From a virus, in IMG/VR virus record IMGVR_UViG_3300042544_000713, positions 1 to 26,535 of that record: DNA of 26,535 nt, one strand, 5' to 3'. Positions 7,573 to 14,737 of this stretch are shown here, one piece after another. Below the pieces are notes generated by a model. The model made no database searches, was not told where the DNA came from, and saw only the letters and a program-made list of their open reading frames with translations. The first letter of the stretch is position 1, and every line of letters starts with the position of its first letter. Both the position numbers and the translations under genes were made by a program.

Positions 7573-8394
7573 ATGAAACTATTCACATATGGTGATAGTT
7601 GGACCGAAGGTGCTGGTGTCGACGTTGTTAAAGAAAATTTAATCGAAACAAGAGAAGAAAGAAAAAAATTTAGAAACGATAGGTCTTGGCCGACAAAACT
7701 TTCTAAATTAATGAATCTCGAAGTTCAAAACCAAGCAATTTCAGGATCAAATAATAATTTCACGTTTAACGAGGTTATTGAAAATATAAAATCTAATATA
7801 ATAAATCCTGGAGATTTAATAATAATAATGTGGACATCATCCTTGAGGGATGATGTTCCTTTTTTCCCCAAAAACGAATGGCACACATGGGGGTCCAATT
7901 TCATTAAAGAAAATTATAAACAAAAATGGTTTGTCTCTAAAGATTTAACCAAAAATTCAACATATAATGATTTCTTAATTAATTATAAGGAATTTTTTAT
8001 TGGTGAATTATTTACTCAAGATTATTATAATATAGTAAATCAAAATTACATTTTATTTATTCAAAAATTATGTGAACACTATCAAATAAATTATATCTTT
8101 TGTGATGCGTTTGATAAAATGATTGATGAGATTAAATCAGAAAATGATAAGACTAATTTAATAAATAAAAATCCTTATTGGGGATTCGGTGAGAAAACAT
8201 TTAAAGATTTTTTAATTTCTAAAGATAATAAAATGGTATGGGAGTTACCCCAATTAGATATTTCTAAAACTCCAGGTATGCATCCATCCGAAATTGGGTA
8301 TGAATTTATTGCTGAAGAAATTTATAGATTTATAAATTCTAATAAAAATAATATTATTAGGTACGATAATAACAAAAAAATCAAAATTTTGTGA
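7573..8394 (+). CDS. SGNH/GDSL-hydrolase-like protein
   Basis: A 273-aa protein with the SGNH blocks: block I Y-G-D-S-W-T-E-G with S9 as candidate nucleophile, block II I-S-G-S-N-N (56-61), a strand ending M-W-T-S-S-L-R-D where block III normally sits, and a last block M-H-P-S-E-I-G-Y with H237. The canonical block III GxND is not seen as such, so activity is likely but not certain. Members deacetylate or de-esterify sugars and lipids. It sits 3 bases after the 46-aa ORF and overlaps the next gene by 4 bases (GTGA). The C-terminus NKKIKIL is a looser version of the shared motif. Confidence 0.7.
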   Translation: MKLFTYGDSWTEGAGVDVVKENLIETREERKKFRNDRSWPTKLSKLMNLEVQNQAISGSNNNFTFNEVIENIKSNIINPGDLIIIMWTSSLRDDVPFFPKNEWHTWGSNFIKENYKQKWFVSKDLTKNSTYNDFLINYKEFFIGELFTQDYYNIVNQNYILFIQKLCEHYQINYIFCDAFDKMIDEIKSENDKTNLINKNPYWGFGEKTFKDFLISKDNKMVWELPQLDISKTPGMHPSEIGYEFIAEEIYRFINSNKNNIIRYDNNKKIKIL

Positions 8395-8960
8395 TTCAAT
8401 ATAGTGTAAATGGTAATTTTTTTAACAAAGACGAGATTAATGATATTTTAACCTTTTGTAAAAAAAATGGAGAATCTTTTTCTTACAACCCAAATGAAAC
8501 TTGGGACTGTAAACGAATTTACGATGAAGAATTCAAACAAAAAATATTATCTAAATTTATTGAAAACATTAAGTCTAATGATTTTGAGTTATGGTTTGAT
8601 TTCGAAACCTTCGATTTAAAAAATTTCAATATAAGTTTAACGTCCTATTATGATGGTAGATACCTTAATCTACATAAAGATAAGACAAGTGAATTGACAA
8701 CCGTAATTGTACTATCTGATGATTTTGAAGGAGGTCAATTTGTATTAACTGAAGATGAGAACCCACCATATAATTTTGAAACGTTAGATGGTTTGATAAT
8801 ATCCGATTTAAAGTTAGGGGATAGCATTTCATTTAACGGTTCTAAAACGTTTCATGGAGTTTTACCTGTGACCGAAGGTACAAGGTACGCATTGAACATA
8901 TGGATGACCGAAACTGATTTCGATTACCCAAAACTAAAAAACAATAAAACATTGTTATGA
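8391..8960 (+). CDS. 2OG-Fe(II) oxygenase-like protein
   Basis: A 189-aa oxygenase with H95-K-D97, distal H155 and R165 in G-T-R-Y-A-L-N-I-W, with D-F-E-G-G-Q after the first core strands. The end resembles the P4H-like protein at 4187 (GIRYSLNVW there), so the two may be distant paralogues. The start is GTG at 8391, overlapping the previous stop by 4 bases (GTGA); no ATG lies nearby in frame. The next gene overlaps its stop by 4 bases (ATGA). Substrate unknown; Ser/Thr-rich protein, glycan or small molecule all remain open. The C-terminus is KNNKTLL. Confidence 0.8.
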   Translation: MIQYSVNGNFFNKDEINDILTFCKKNGESFSYNPNETWDCKRIYDEEFKQKILSKFIENIKSNDFELWFDFETFDLKNFNISLTSYYDGRYLNLHKDKTSELTTVIVLSDDFEGGQFVLTEDENPPYNFETLDGLIISDLKLGDSISFNGSKTFHGVLPVTEGTRYALNIWMTETDFDYPKLKNNKTLL

Positions 8961-9610
8961 GAATTGCTATCGTTTGTAATGGTCGAAGTGGGTCAACATC
9001 ATTAACATATTTCATTAATTGTTGTTTGTTGTTTGAGAACAAAAAACATTCTTTATTTTTTGAACCTTTTAATTATAGAAATTTAGATAAGGAGAAAAAA
9101 ATTAAAAGAATTGATGAGATAGTAAATAAACAAAACGTACTAGTTAAGACTTTCATTGATAGAGACAATTTTCCGCACGAGTCATTTAAAAATATTGAGG
9201 AGTATTGGGATTGGTTTTATACCTTTTTTGATAAAGTAATCGTATTAGAAAGAGAAAACAAAAGACTCCAATCCGAGAGTTTACTGTATCATCTAAAAAT
9301 ATCTGAAAATCAAACAGTAACACCTCATTGGCATAAACAAAAATACTATGACTTATCTATTGTTGATGAAAACGAAATTATTGGGTTAACTAAACATTTA
9401 GAATCTGAATCTAATTTTTTAAAATCAATATCAGATATGGGTTATCCACATTATACCTATGAGAAGATATTTGTGGATAAATGCTCGGAGACTATAACCG
9501 ACTTATTAAATTATTTAGGTTTATCTTTCAATCAAAATTGTGTAGATAAATGGATTAACTCACCATATAAAAAGGTGAGGTTAGATGAAAAAACAAATAA
9601 ATTATTATAA
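8957..9610 (+). CDS. Sulfotransferase-family protein (second copy type)
   Basis: A 217-aa protein beginning with a strand and the phosphate loop N-G-R-S-G-S-T-S (8-15), as in carbohydrate sulfotransferases. V-I-V-L-E-R-E-N-K-R-L-Q-S follows near residues 93-105, with the Arg...Ser 3'-phosphate-site pattern. It differs from the sulfotransferase at 4756 in length and loop sequence, suggesting a different acceptor. A P-loop nucleotide-binding role outside sulfation is a minor alternative. It overlaps its neighbours by 4 and 1 bases. The C-terminus is KTNKLL. Confidence 0.7.
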   Translation: MRIAIVCNGRSGSTSLTYFINCCLLFENKKHSLFFEPFNYRNLDKEKKIKRIDEIVNKQNVLVKTFIDRDNFPHESFKNIEEYWDWFYTFFDKVIVLERENKRLQSESLLYHLKISENQTVTPHWHKQKYYDLSIVDENEIIGLTKHLESESNFLKSISDMGYPHYTYEKIFVDKCSETITDLLNYLGLSFNQNCVDKWINSPYKKVRLDEKTNKLL

Positions 9611-10677
9611 TGGTCAACCTTAAAGAATATATATGTTCAGTACCATTTAATGGTTTAGAAATACACGATAATAGTGCGTTCATGTGTTGTGCCAGTTGGT
9701 TAACAAAACCACTACCAAAAAATGGGGCAATTAAAGATTTATGGAAATCCGAAGAGGCAAAGGAAATTAGAAAATCTGTAACAGACGGTTCATATAGGTT
9801 TTGTGATAAGAAACTTTGCCCATACCTAAGTGAATTACAAAAGTTCAATAGAACTCAAGTAGGTCCGGTAAAACATATTAATCAAGTATCGGATGAAATT
9901 AAAAACTATATTGAAAACGGCGAGGATAGTTTTACAAGTGGACCGACGATACTTCAAATGTCATTCGATAGGACATGTAATTATAAGTGTCCGTCGTGTA
10001 GGGTAGATATGATTGTGGCTAGTAGTGATAAAATTAAAACAATTAACTTAACGATTGACGAGATTGAGGAGGCTTATTCCGATTCAATCGAAACGATTTA
10101 TTGTTCGGGTACCGCGGATCCATTTGCGTCGGTATCATATAGAAACTTTCTTAGAAACTTCAACCCCAAAAAATACCCTAATTTAAAATCTATACACCTA
10201 CACACCAATGCTAGTTTATGGAATAAAGAAATGTGGGATAGTATGCCCAACATACATAAATATGTTCGTAGTTGTGAGATTAGTATTGATGCGGGAACAC
10301 AAAACACTTACGAAAACGTAACGAGATTAGGAGGTAATTGGGATAATTTATTAAACAATCTTAGATTTATCTCAACAATCAAATCAATTAGAAATGTAAA
10401 ATGCTCATTTGTAGTTCAACAATCAAACTATAATGAGATGAGTACATTTTTTGATTTAATACGTTCAATTTTCGGTAAAAAAACTAAAGTCTTTTACGGT
10501 AGATTGACAAATTGGGGAACATTCTCCGATGAAATGTTTAAGTTTTTAGATGTTGCCGATGAAACCCATCCCGAACATTCATTTTTCTTAGAGGAATTTA
10601 ACAAAGTGGCAATAAGTCCTTTTGTCTTTCATAATTTACATGATTTTATTGAAAAAAAGGAAACTAAGTTGATTTAA
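9610..10677 (+). CDS. Radical SAM protein with N-terminal SPASM-like cysteines
   Basis: A 355-aa protein. The radical SAM cluster motif C123-x3-C127-x2-C130 lies in R-T-C-N-Y-K-C-P-S-C and is followed by TIM-barrel-like strands (S-I-H-L-H-T-N-A, S-C-E-I-S-I-D-A). Ahead of it, residues 1-75 hold C9, C26, C27, C65 and C70 plus a D-L-W-K-S-E-E-A-K-E-I-R segment, which looks like the auxiliary-cluster (SPASM/twitch) region that usually lies C-terminal. Such enzymes modify peptides, sugars or proteins by radical chemistry. The position beside the ATP-grasp-like, halogenase and oxygenase genes suggests a tailoring role. It is the last gene of the coupled run. The C-terminus is KKETKLI. Confidence 0.8.
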   Translation: MVNLKEYICSVPFNGLEIHDNSAFMCCASWLTKPLPKNGAIKDLWKSEEAKEIRKSVTDGSYRFCDKKLCPYLSELQKFNRTQVGPVKHINQVSDEIKNYIENGEDSFTSGPTILQMSFDRTCNYKCPSCRVDMIVASSDKIKTINLTIDEIEEAYSDSIETIYCSGTADPFASVSYRNFLRNFNPKKYPNLKSIHLHTNASLWNKEMWDSMPNIHKYVRSCEISIDAGTQNTYENVTRLGGNWDNLLNNLRFISTIKSIRNVKCSFVVQQSNYNEMSTFFDLIRSIFGKKTKVFYGRLTNWGTFSDEMFKFLDVADETHPEHSFFLEEFNKVAISPFVFHNLHDFIEKKETKLI

Positions 10678-10678
10678 T

Positions 10679-10703
10679 AGATAAAATTACTTATATTTTA
10701 TCT
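10679..10703 (+). repeat. Perfect 9-bp inverted repeat before the GT fusion gene
   Basis: AGATAAAAT (10679-10687) and ATTTTATCT (10695-10703) are exact inverted copies around a 7-base loop, ending one base before ATG 10705 and beginning inside the 27-base gap after the radical SAM gene. It could be an operator, or a weak RNA hairpin that would hide the start codon region. It contains TTATATTTTA, which resembles the TTATATTA box seen before 1260 and 22186, so promoter overlap is possible. There is no T-run after it, so a terminator is unlikely. Confidence 0.45.
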
Positions 10704-10704
10704 A

Positions 10705-13431
10705 ATGAAGATACTTGCTCACGCTCCGTTTATTGGTACAACAGGTTACGCAAACCACGCACGTTCATTCTTTTGTGCACTCAACAAGTACCATACAGTA
10801 AAAGTTAGAAACCTTACCATTGGAAACAGTTGGAAGGGTATGAATAATCGTCCACATGATGGTGAATCTTATTTCACAGAAGAGATTGGGGACATGTTGA
10901 TATTACAGACATTACATAGGGCCGATGGTAATGGAAGGGTAGATGAACCTATGTACGATTACAAAGGTGATTTTGTACCCGACGTTCACATTGTTTTAAT
11001 GGAAACGAATAACCATTACTTCTATGAAGATTATGATGGGTATAAAATCGCATACAACGTATGGGAATCAACAAGATACCCCGATGAATTCTTCAATAGA
11101 TTATTCTATTTTGATGAAGTATGGGTGCCGACACAATGGCAATTTGATTGTTTAGTTGAACAAGGTTATCCGAAAGAAAAGATTTTCATCGTACCTGAGG
11201 GTGTTGATGTTGATACATTTAAACCAATTAAAAAATTCCCTAAAAGAGAAAAGGTACGTTTCGTACATTTCGGTAGATGGGATTATAGAAAAGGGACGAC
11301 AGAAATATTACAAGCCTTTGCTGAAGAATTCAAAGATGTGGATGATGTGGAACTTTTGGCATCTGTTGAAAACCCATATCCATATGATGGATTAAAGACA
11401 ACTGATGAAAGAGTTAAACATTATGGTATTGACACTAAGAATATTAAATTTCTAAATTTTCCCTCAAGAGAAGAATATGTAAATTATTTACAAACTGCAC
11501 ACGTATTTGTTTCGTGTGCTCGAAGTGAAGGTTGGAACTTACCTTTAATTGAAGCAATGGCTTGTGGAACACCGTCAATATATTCAAATTGGGGTGGACA
11601 ATTACAATTTGCTGAAGGTAAAGGTGTGCCAGTGGCAATCAAAGGATTAAGACCTGCTAACATCGAACATAAAGAGTGGCCCGGTGAATATTGTGAACCA
11701 GATTGGGATGACTTAAAGCGTCAGATGAGACAGGCGTACGATTATAATACCGCAATGTGGGTGACAGCTGTTGGTGACGCAAAAGATATTCACAAAAAAT
11801 TTAATTGGGACACGGTTGCGAAGGGTGCGTGTGAGATATTGGAAAGAAATAAAAAACCATTCGCTTTTGTAACAACAGGTAACTTAGGTTATATGCCTGT
11901 AATTGAGAAATTAGTCCAATCATTATTGGAATTCTCTGAACAAAAGATTTTGGTTTATGGTATCGATTGTGAGGTTCCATTTGATTATCCAAATGTTATT
12001 AAGAGAACAATAAGTGTTCCTAAAATTTCAGAACATGATAAGTGGTATTGGAAACAATGGTCATGTATTGAGGCACTAAAAGAAAACTTCGAAAACTTTG
12101 TATGGGTCGATGGTGATGTGGTTGTTAATTACAACATTGATAACATCAGACAATACTTTAATCAAATAGAAAATTATCCGATTGCCGACATTCACGTACA
12201 AGAGGAATTCTTCGGTATGTACGATAACGGTAATAAATCTCAATTGTTCAATCAAGAATTAGCAAATGAATGGGGTATAGGTAAACGTAACCCATACATG
12301 CACATTTGCTTATATGTTTATAATAAAAATTGTAGTGAATGGTTTGACGAATTACTTACTCACTACGTTTCATTAATGAAGACCAAACCTGAAGATTATA
12401 AGAGACTATATCTTTGGAATGATGAAGGTATCGATAATGCGATGAGATGGAAACATGGTCACATGAAACATTTACCATTATCAAACTTCGATACATCATC
12501 TTATGACGGAGACGCAGGATTCATTGATAAATCATTACATCAATTTTATAAGTTTTGGAATGAAGATGGTCCACAAAATTTTGATAGAATATTTGGTTAT
12601 CAATTTATACCAAAAGACAAATCAAAAATCATTTACTTCCACGGTAATAAGAACGCCGAGATTTCGGATAAAATGATTGAATTCATCAAAATGCAAAGAG
12701 ACAAATCATTTTATAAGTCACATTGTTTTTACACGGATGTTTATAAAGTTGAGAACTTCTCAAAGTATTTCCAATACGAAGGTTCAACTATGGATGTGGC
12801 GGCCAAGTTCGGTTGGTCAGTCGCAATTTTCCATGAGATTTTTAACTTATTAGATTACTATAAGAATAGAGAACGAAGTATTAATGAAGGGGATACTGTT
12901 GTTGACTTAGGTGGTAACATCGGAGTATTCAATAGATGGGCCTATAGTCAAGGAGCAAGTAGAGTAATATCATTCGAACCCGATAAGAGATACTTTAAAT
13001 TACTTTCTTTAAACGCGGACCCACGTTCAGTATTATTCAACGCTGCGGCTAGTGATTCAATTGGTGAATTAAGTTTATTCGAAAGTACTCACTTGGGAGG
13101 ATCTAATTTATTTGGTACACAAGAAGGTGCTAAAGAATATAAGGTTAGAACTTACACGTTAGATTATCTTTTTGAGACTGAATTAATTGATAAGATTGAT
13201 TTCTTAAAAGTTGATATTGAAGGTGCTGAACATCACGCATTAGCGGGTATTAGTAATGAAAACTTAATGAAAGTGAAAACAATATCAATGGAGTATCATC
13301 ACAGTCACTTTGATTATAATGAAGAATTAAGACAGAGTCTAATCGATAGGATGGTTGGTTTAGGATTTAACTCATATCTTTTATTCATGGGTACAAATAA
13401 TGCTTTACAAATGTTATACTTTACACGATGA
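10705..13431 (+). CDS. Trifunctional fusion: GT4 glycosyltransferase, GT-A-like domain, FkbM methyltransferase
   Basis: A 908-aa protein with three recognisable parts. Residues 1 to ~395 form a GT4 (GT-B) glycosyltransferase: F-G-R-W-D-Y-R-K-G near 188 and S-E-G-W-N-L-P-L-I-E-A-M-A-C-G near 272, the E-x7-E retaining-GT signature. Residues ~395-690 hold a second domain with F-V-W-V-D-G-D-V-V-V near 465, a DxD-like motif on a GT-A-type strand. Residues ~715-908 are an FkbM-family methyltransferase: V-V-D-L-G-G-N-I-G near 731, I-S-F-E-P-D, and L-K-V-D-I-E-G-A-E. One chain could therefore add one or two sugars and O-methylate them. No frameshift is seen across the joins. It overlaps the next gene by 4 bases. 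Confidence 0.85.
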   Translation: MKILAHAPFIGTTGYANHARSFFCALNKYHTVKVRNLTIGNSWKGMNNRPHDGESYFTEEIGDMLILQTLHRADGNGRVDEPMYDYKGDFVPDVHIVLMETNNHYFYEDYDGYKIAYNVWESTRYPDEFFNRLFYFDEVWVPTQWQFDCLVEQGYPKEKIFIVPEGVDVDTFKPIKKFPKREKVRFVHFGRWDYRKGTTEILQAFAEEFKDVDDVELLASVENPYPYDGLKTTDERVKHYGIDTKNIKFLNFPSREEYVNYLQTAHVFVSCARSEGWNLPLIEAMACGTPSIYSNWGGQLQFAEGKGVPVAIKGLRPANIEHKEWPGEYCEPDWDDLKRQMRQAYDYNTAMWVTAVGDAKDIHKKFNWDTVAKGACEILERNKKPFAFVTTGNLGYMPVIEKLVQSLLEFSEQKILVYGIDCEVPFDYPNVIKRTISVPKISEHDKWYWKQWSCIEALKENFENFVWVDGDVVVNYNIDNIRQYFNQIENYPIADIHVQEEFFGMYDNGNKSQLFNQELANEWGIGKRNPYMHICLYVYNKNCSEWFDELLTHYVSLMKTKPEDYKRLYLWNDEGIDNAMRWKHGHMKHLPLSNFDTSSYDGDAGFIDKSLHQFYKFWNEDGPQNFDRIFGYQFIPKDKSKIIYFHGNKNAEISDKMIEFIKMQRDKSFYKSHCFYTDVYKVENFSKYFQYEGSTMDVAAKFGWSVAIFHEIFNLLDYYKNRERSINEGDTVVDLGGNIGVFNRWAYSQGASRVISFEPDKRYFKLLSLNADPRSVLFNAAASDSIGELSLFESTHLGGSNLFGTQEGAKEYKVRTYTLDYLFETELIDKIDFLKVDIEGAEHHALAGISNENLMKVKTISMEYHHSHFDYNEELRQSLIDRMVGLGFNSYLLFMGTNNALQMLYFTR

Positions 13432-14072
13432 GTAAGTTATGGATTTTTGGTGATTCCTTCAGTGAGACATTTAAAAAAGAAAACGGAGGAATTTATTTAG
13501 AATGGAAAAAGAAATATGTTGAATTTAAAGGATACGAACCTAAAGTATTTGGGGATATAGTGGCCGAAAGACTCAACTTAGAATTAGTTAACACCAATTT
13601 AAAAGGATTAGCATCCGACAACGCCACCATTCTATCAAGAATAGTTGAACATTGTGATGAAATTCAAGATGGTGATGTGATAAGTGTTGGTTGGTCTACA
13701 TTAACAAGATTTAGACTTGTTAAATTTAAAAAGAATGTTTGGGACATTATCAATCCATCACATCCAATTGCTGTTGATGGAAATATTTCAGAAAAAACAA
13801 TTGAAGAAATAGGAATTAATAGAACCCATTATCTTTACCACAATGAGCTGTGCGATTGGGTTAAGTTGGTTGATAGATTATTTAAAAACAATAAAGTGAT
13901 ACAATGGACATGGACTGAACATAGATTATTGAAGTGTCATACTATTAAAGATGATACCAATGGTTTATTGAATGATGATCATTGGTCAGAAAGAGGACAT
14001 CAACAATTCGCAGAATGGTTTATAGATTGTCATAACAATAATAATTGTGTAGATTTTTTTAAAAAAAAGTAA
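13428..14072 (+). CDS. SGNH/GDSL-hydrolase-like protein
   Basis: A 214-aa protein with block I I-F-G-D-S-F-S (S10 candidate nucleophile), a block II-like G-L-A-S-D-N (60-65), a strand with V-G-W-S-T-L-T-R in the block III position, and D-D-H-W-S-E-R-G-H as the last block with D184 and H185. The V-G-W-S-T and M-W-T-S-S segments put this protein and the one at 7573 in the same subtype, in which a W-(S/T) strand replaces GxND. It starts inside the stop of the GT fusion gene (ATGA) and is followed 5 bases later by a methyltransferase. An esterase or acyl-modifying role on the glycan is inference. Confidence 0.65.
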   Translation: MSKLWIFGDSFSETFKKENGGIYLEWKKKYVEFKGYEPKVFGDIVAERLNLELVNTNLKGLASDNATILSRIVEHCDEIQDGDVISVGWSTLTRFRLVKFKKNVWDIINPSHPIAVDGNISEKTIEEIGINRTHYLYHNELCDWVKLVDRLFKNNKVIQWTWTEHRLLKCHTIKDDTNGLLNDDHWSERGHQQFAEWFIDCHNNNNCVDFFKKK

Positions 14073-14077
14073 CATAG

Positions 14078-14737
14078 ATGAATACATTAGATAAAATAGC
14101 AAAATCGTTTGGGACGGATAAATGTTCTGATAACCACAACTATTGCAACAAATACGAGAAGTATCTCCCTTTCAAAAGATATGATGAATTGAATATATTG
14201 GAGATAGGGGTATTAGACGGTAAGTCATTATTAACATGGAAAGATTATTATTATCGATCAAACATTTTAGGTATCGACATTAATCCTGATTGTAAAAAAT
14301 ACGAAGAAGAAAGAATTTCAGTTGAGATTGGTTCACAAGCAGACGGAGCATTTCTATCAAGAATTTGGCAACAGTATGGTCCATTCGATATGGTATTAGA
14401 TGATGGATCTCATATGAGTTCTCATATGATATATTCATTCGAACATCTTTGGGGTAGTGTGAAGTCGGGCGGTGTTTATGTTATTGAAGATGTTGGTTGT
14501 TCTTATTGGGGGGATTATGAAGGTGGTTATTTGAAACCATCCTCATGTATGGAATATTTTAAATCATTGTCTGATGATATTAACTTCAGAGGACTAATGA
14601 ACTTTAATGTACCTAACGTACATGCTAGAAGAGAAGATTGGTTAATTGACCTATCAAAAGACACACAACCTGGATGTAAAACTGATATTGAATCTATAAA
14701 CTTCCTTAATGGAATTATTATTATAAGTAAAAGATAA
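14078..14737 (+). CDS. Class I SAM methyltransferase, MycE/CmcI-like
   Basis: A 219-aa protein with SAM motif I L-E-I-G-V-L-D-G-K-S (41-50), an acidic G-I-D-I after the second strand, D108-D-G-S-H112 and V-I-E-D (E137-D138) after the fourth strand. The D-D-G-S-H plus I-E-D pair is typical of metal-dependent sugar O-methyltransferases such as MycE and of CmcI-like proteins, where these acidic residues bind Mg. The F-G-T-D-K stretch near the start is also usual in this group. It sits between glycosyltransferase genes, so methylation of a sugar is likely. It overlaps the next gene by one base. Confidence 0.75.
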   Translation: MNTLDKIAKSFGTDKCSDNHNYCNKYEKYLPFKRYDELNILEIGVLDGKSLLTWKDYYYRSNILGIDINPDCKKYEEERISVEIGSQADGAFLSRIWQQYGPFDMVLDDGSHMSSHMIYSFEHLWGSVKSGGVYVIEDVGCSYWGDYEGGYLKPSSCMEYFKSLSDDINFRGLMNFNVPNVHARREDWLIDLSKDTQPGCKTDIESINFLNGIIIISKR

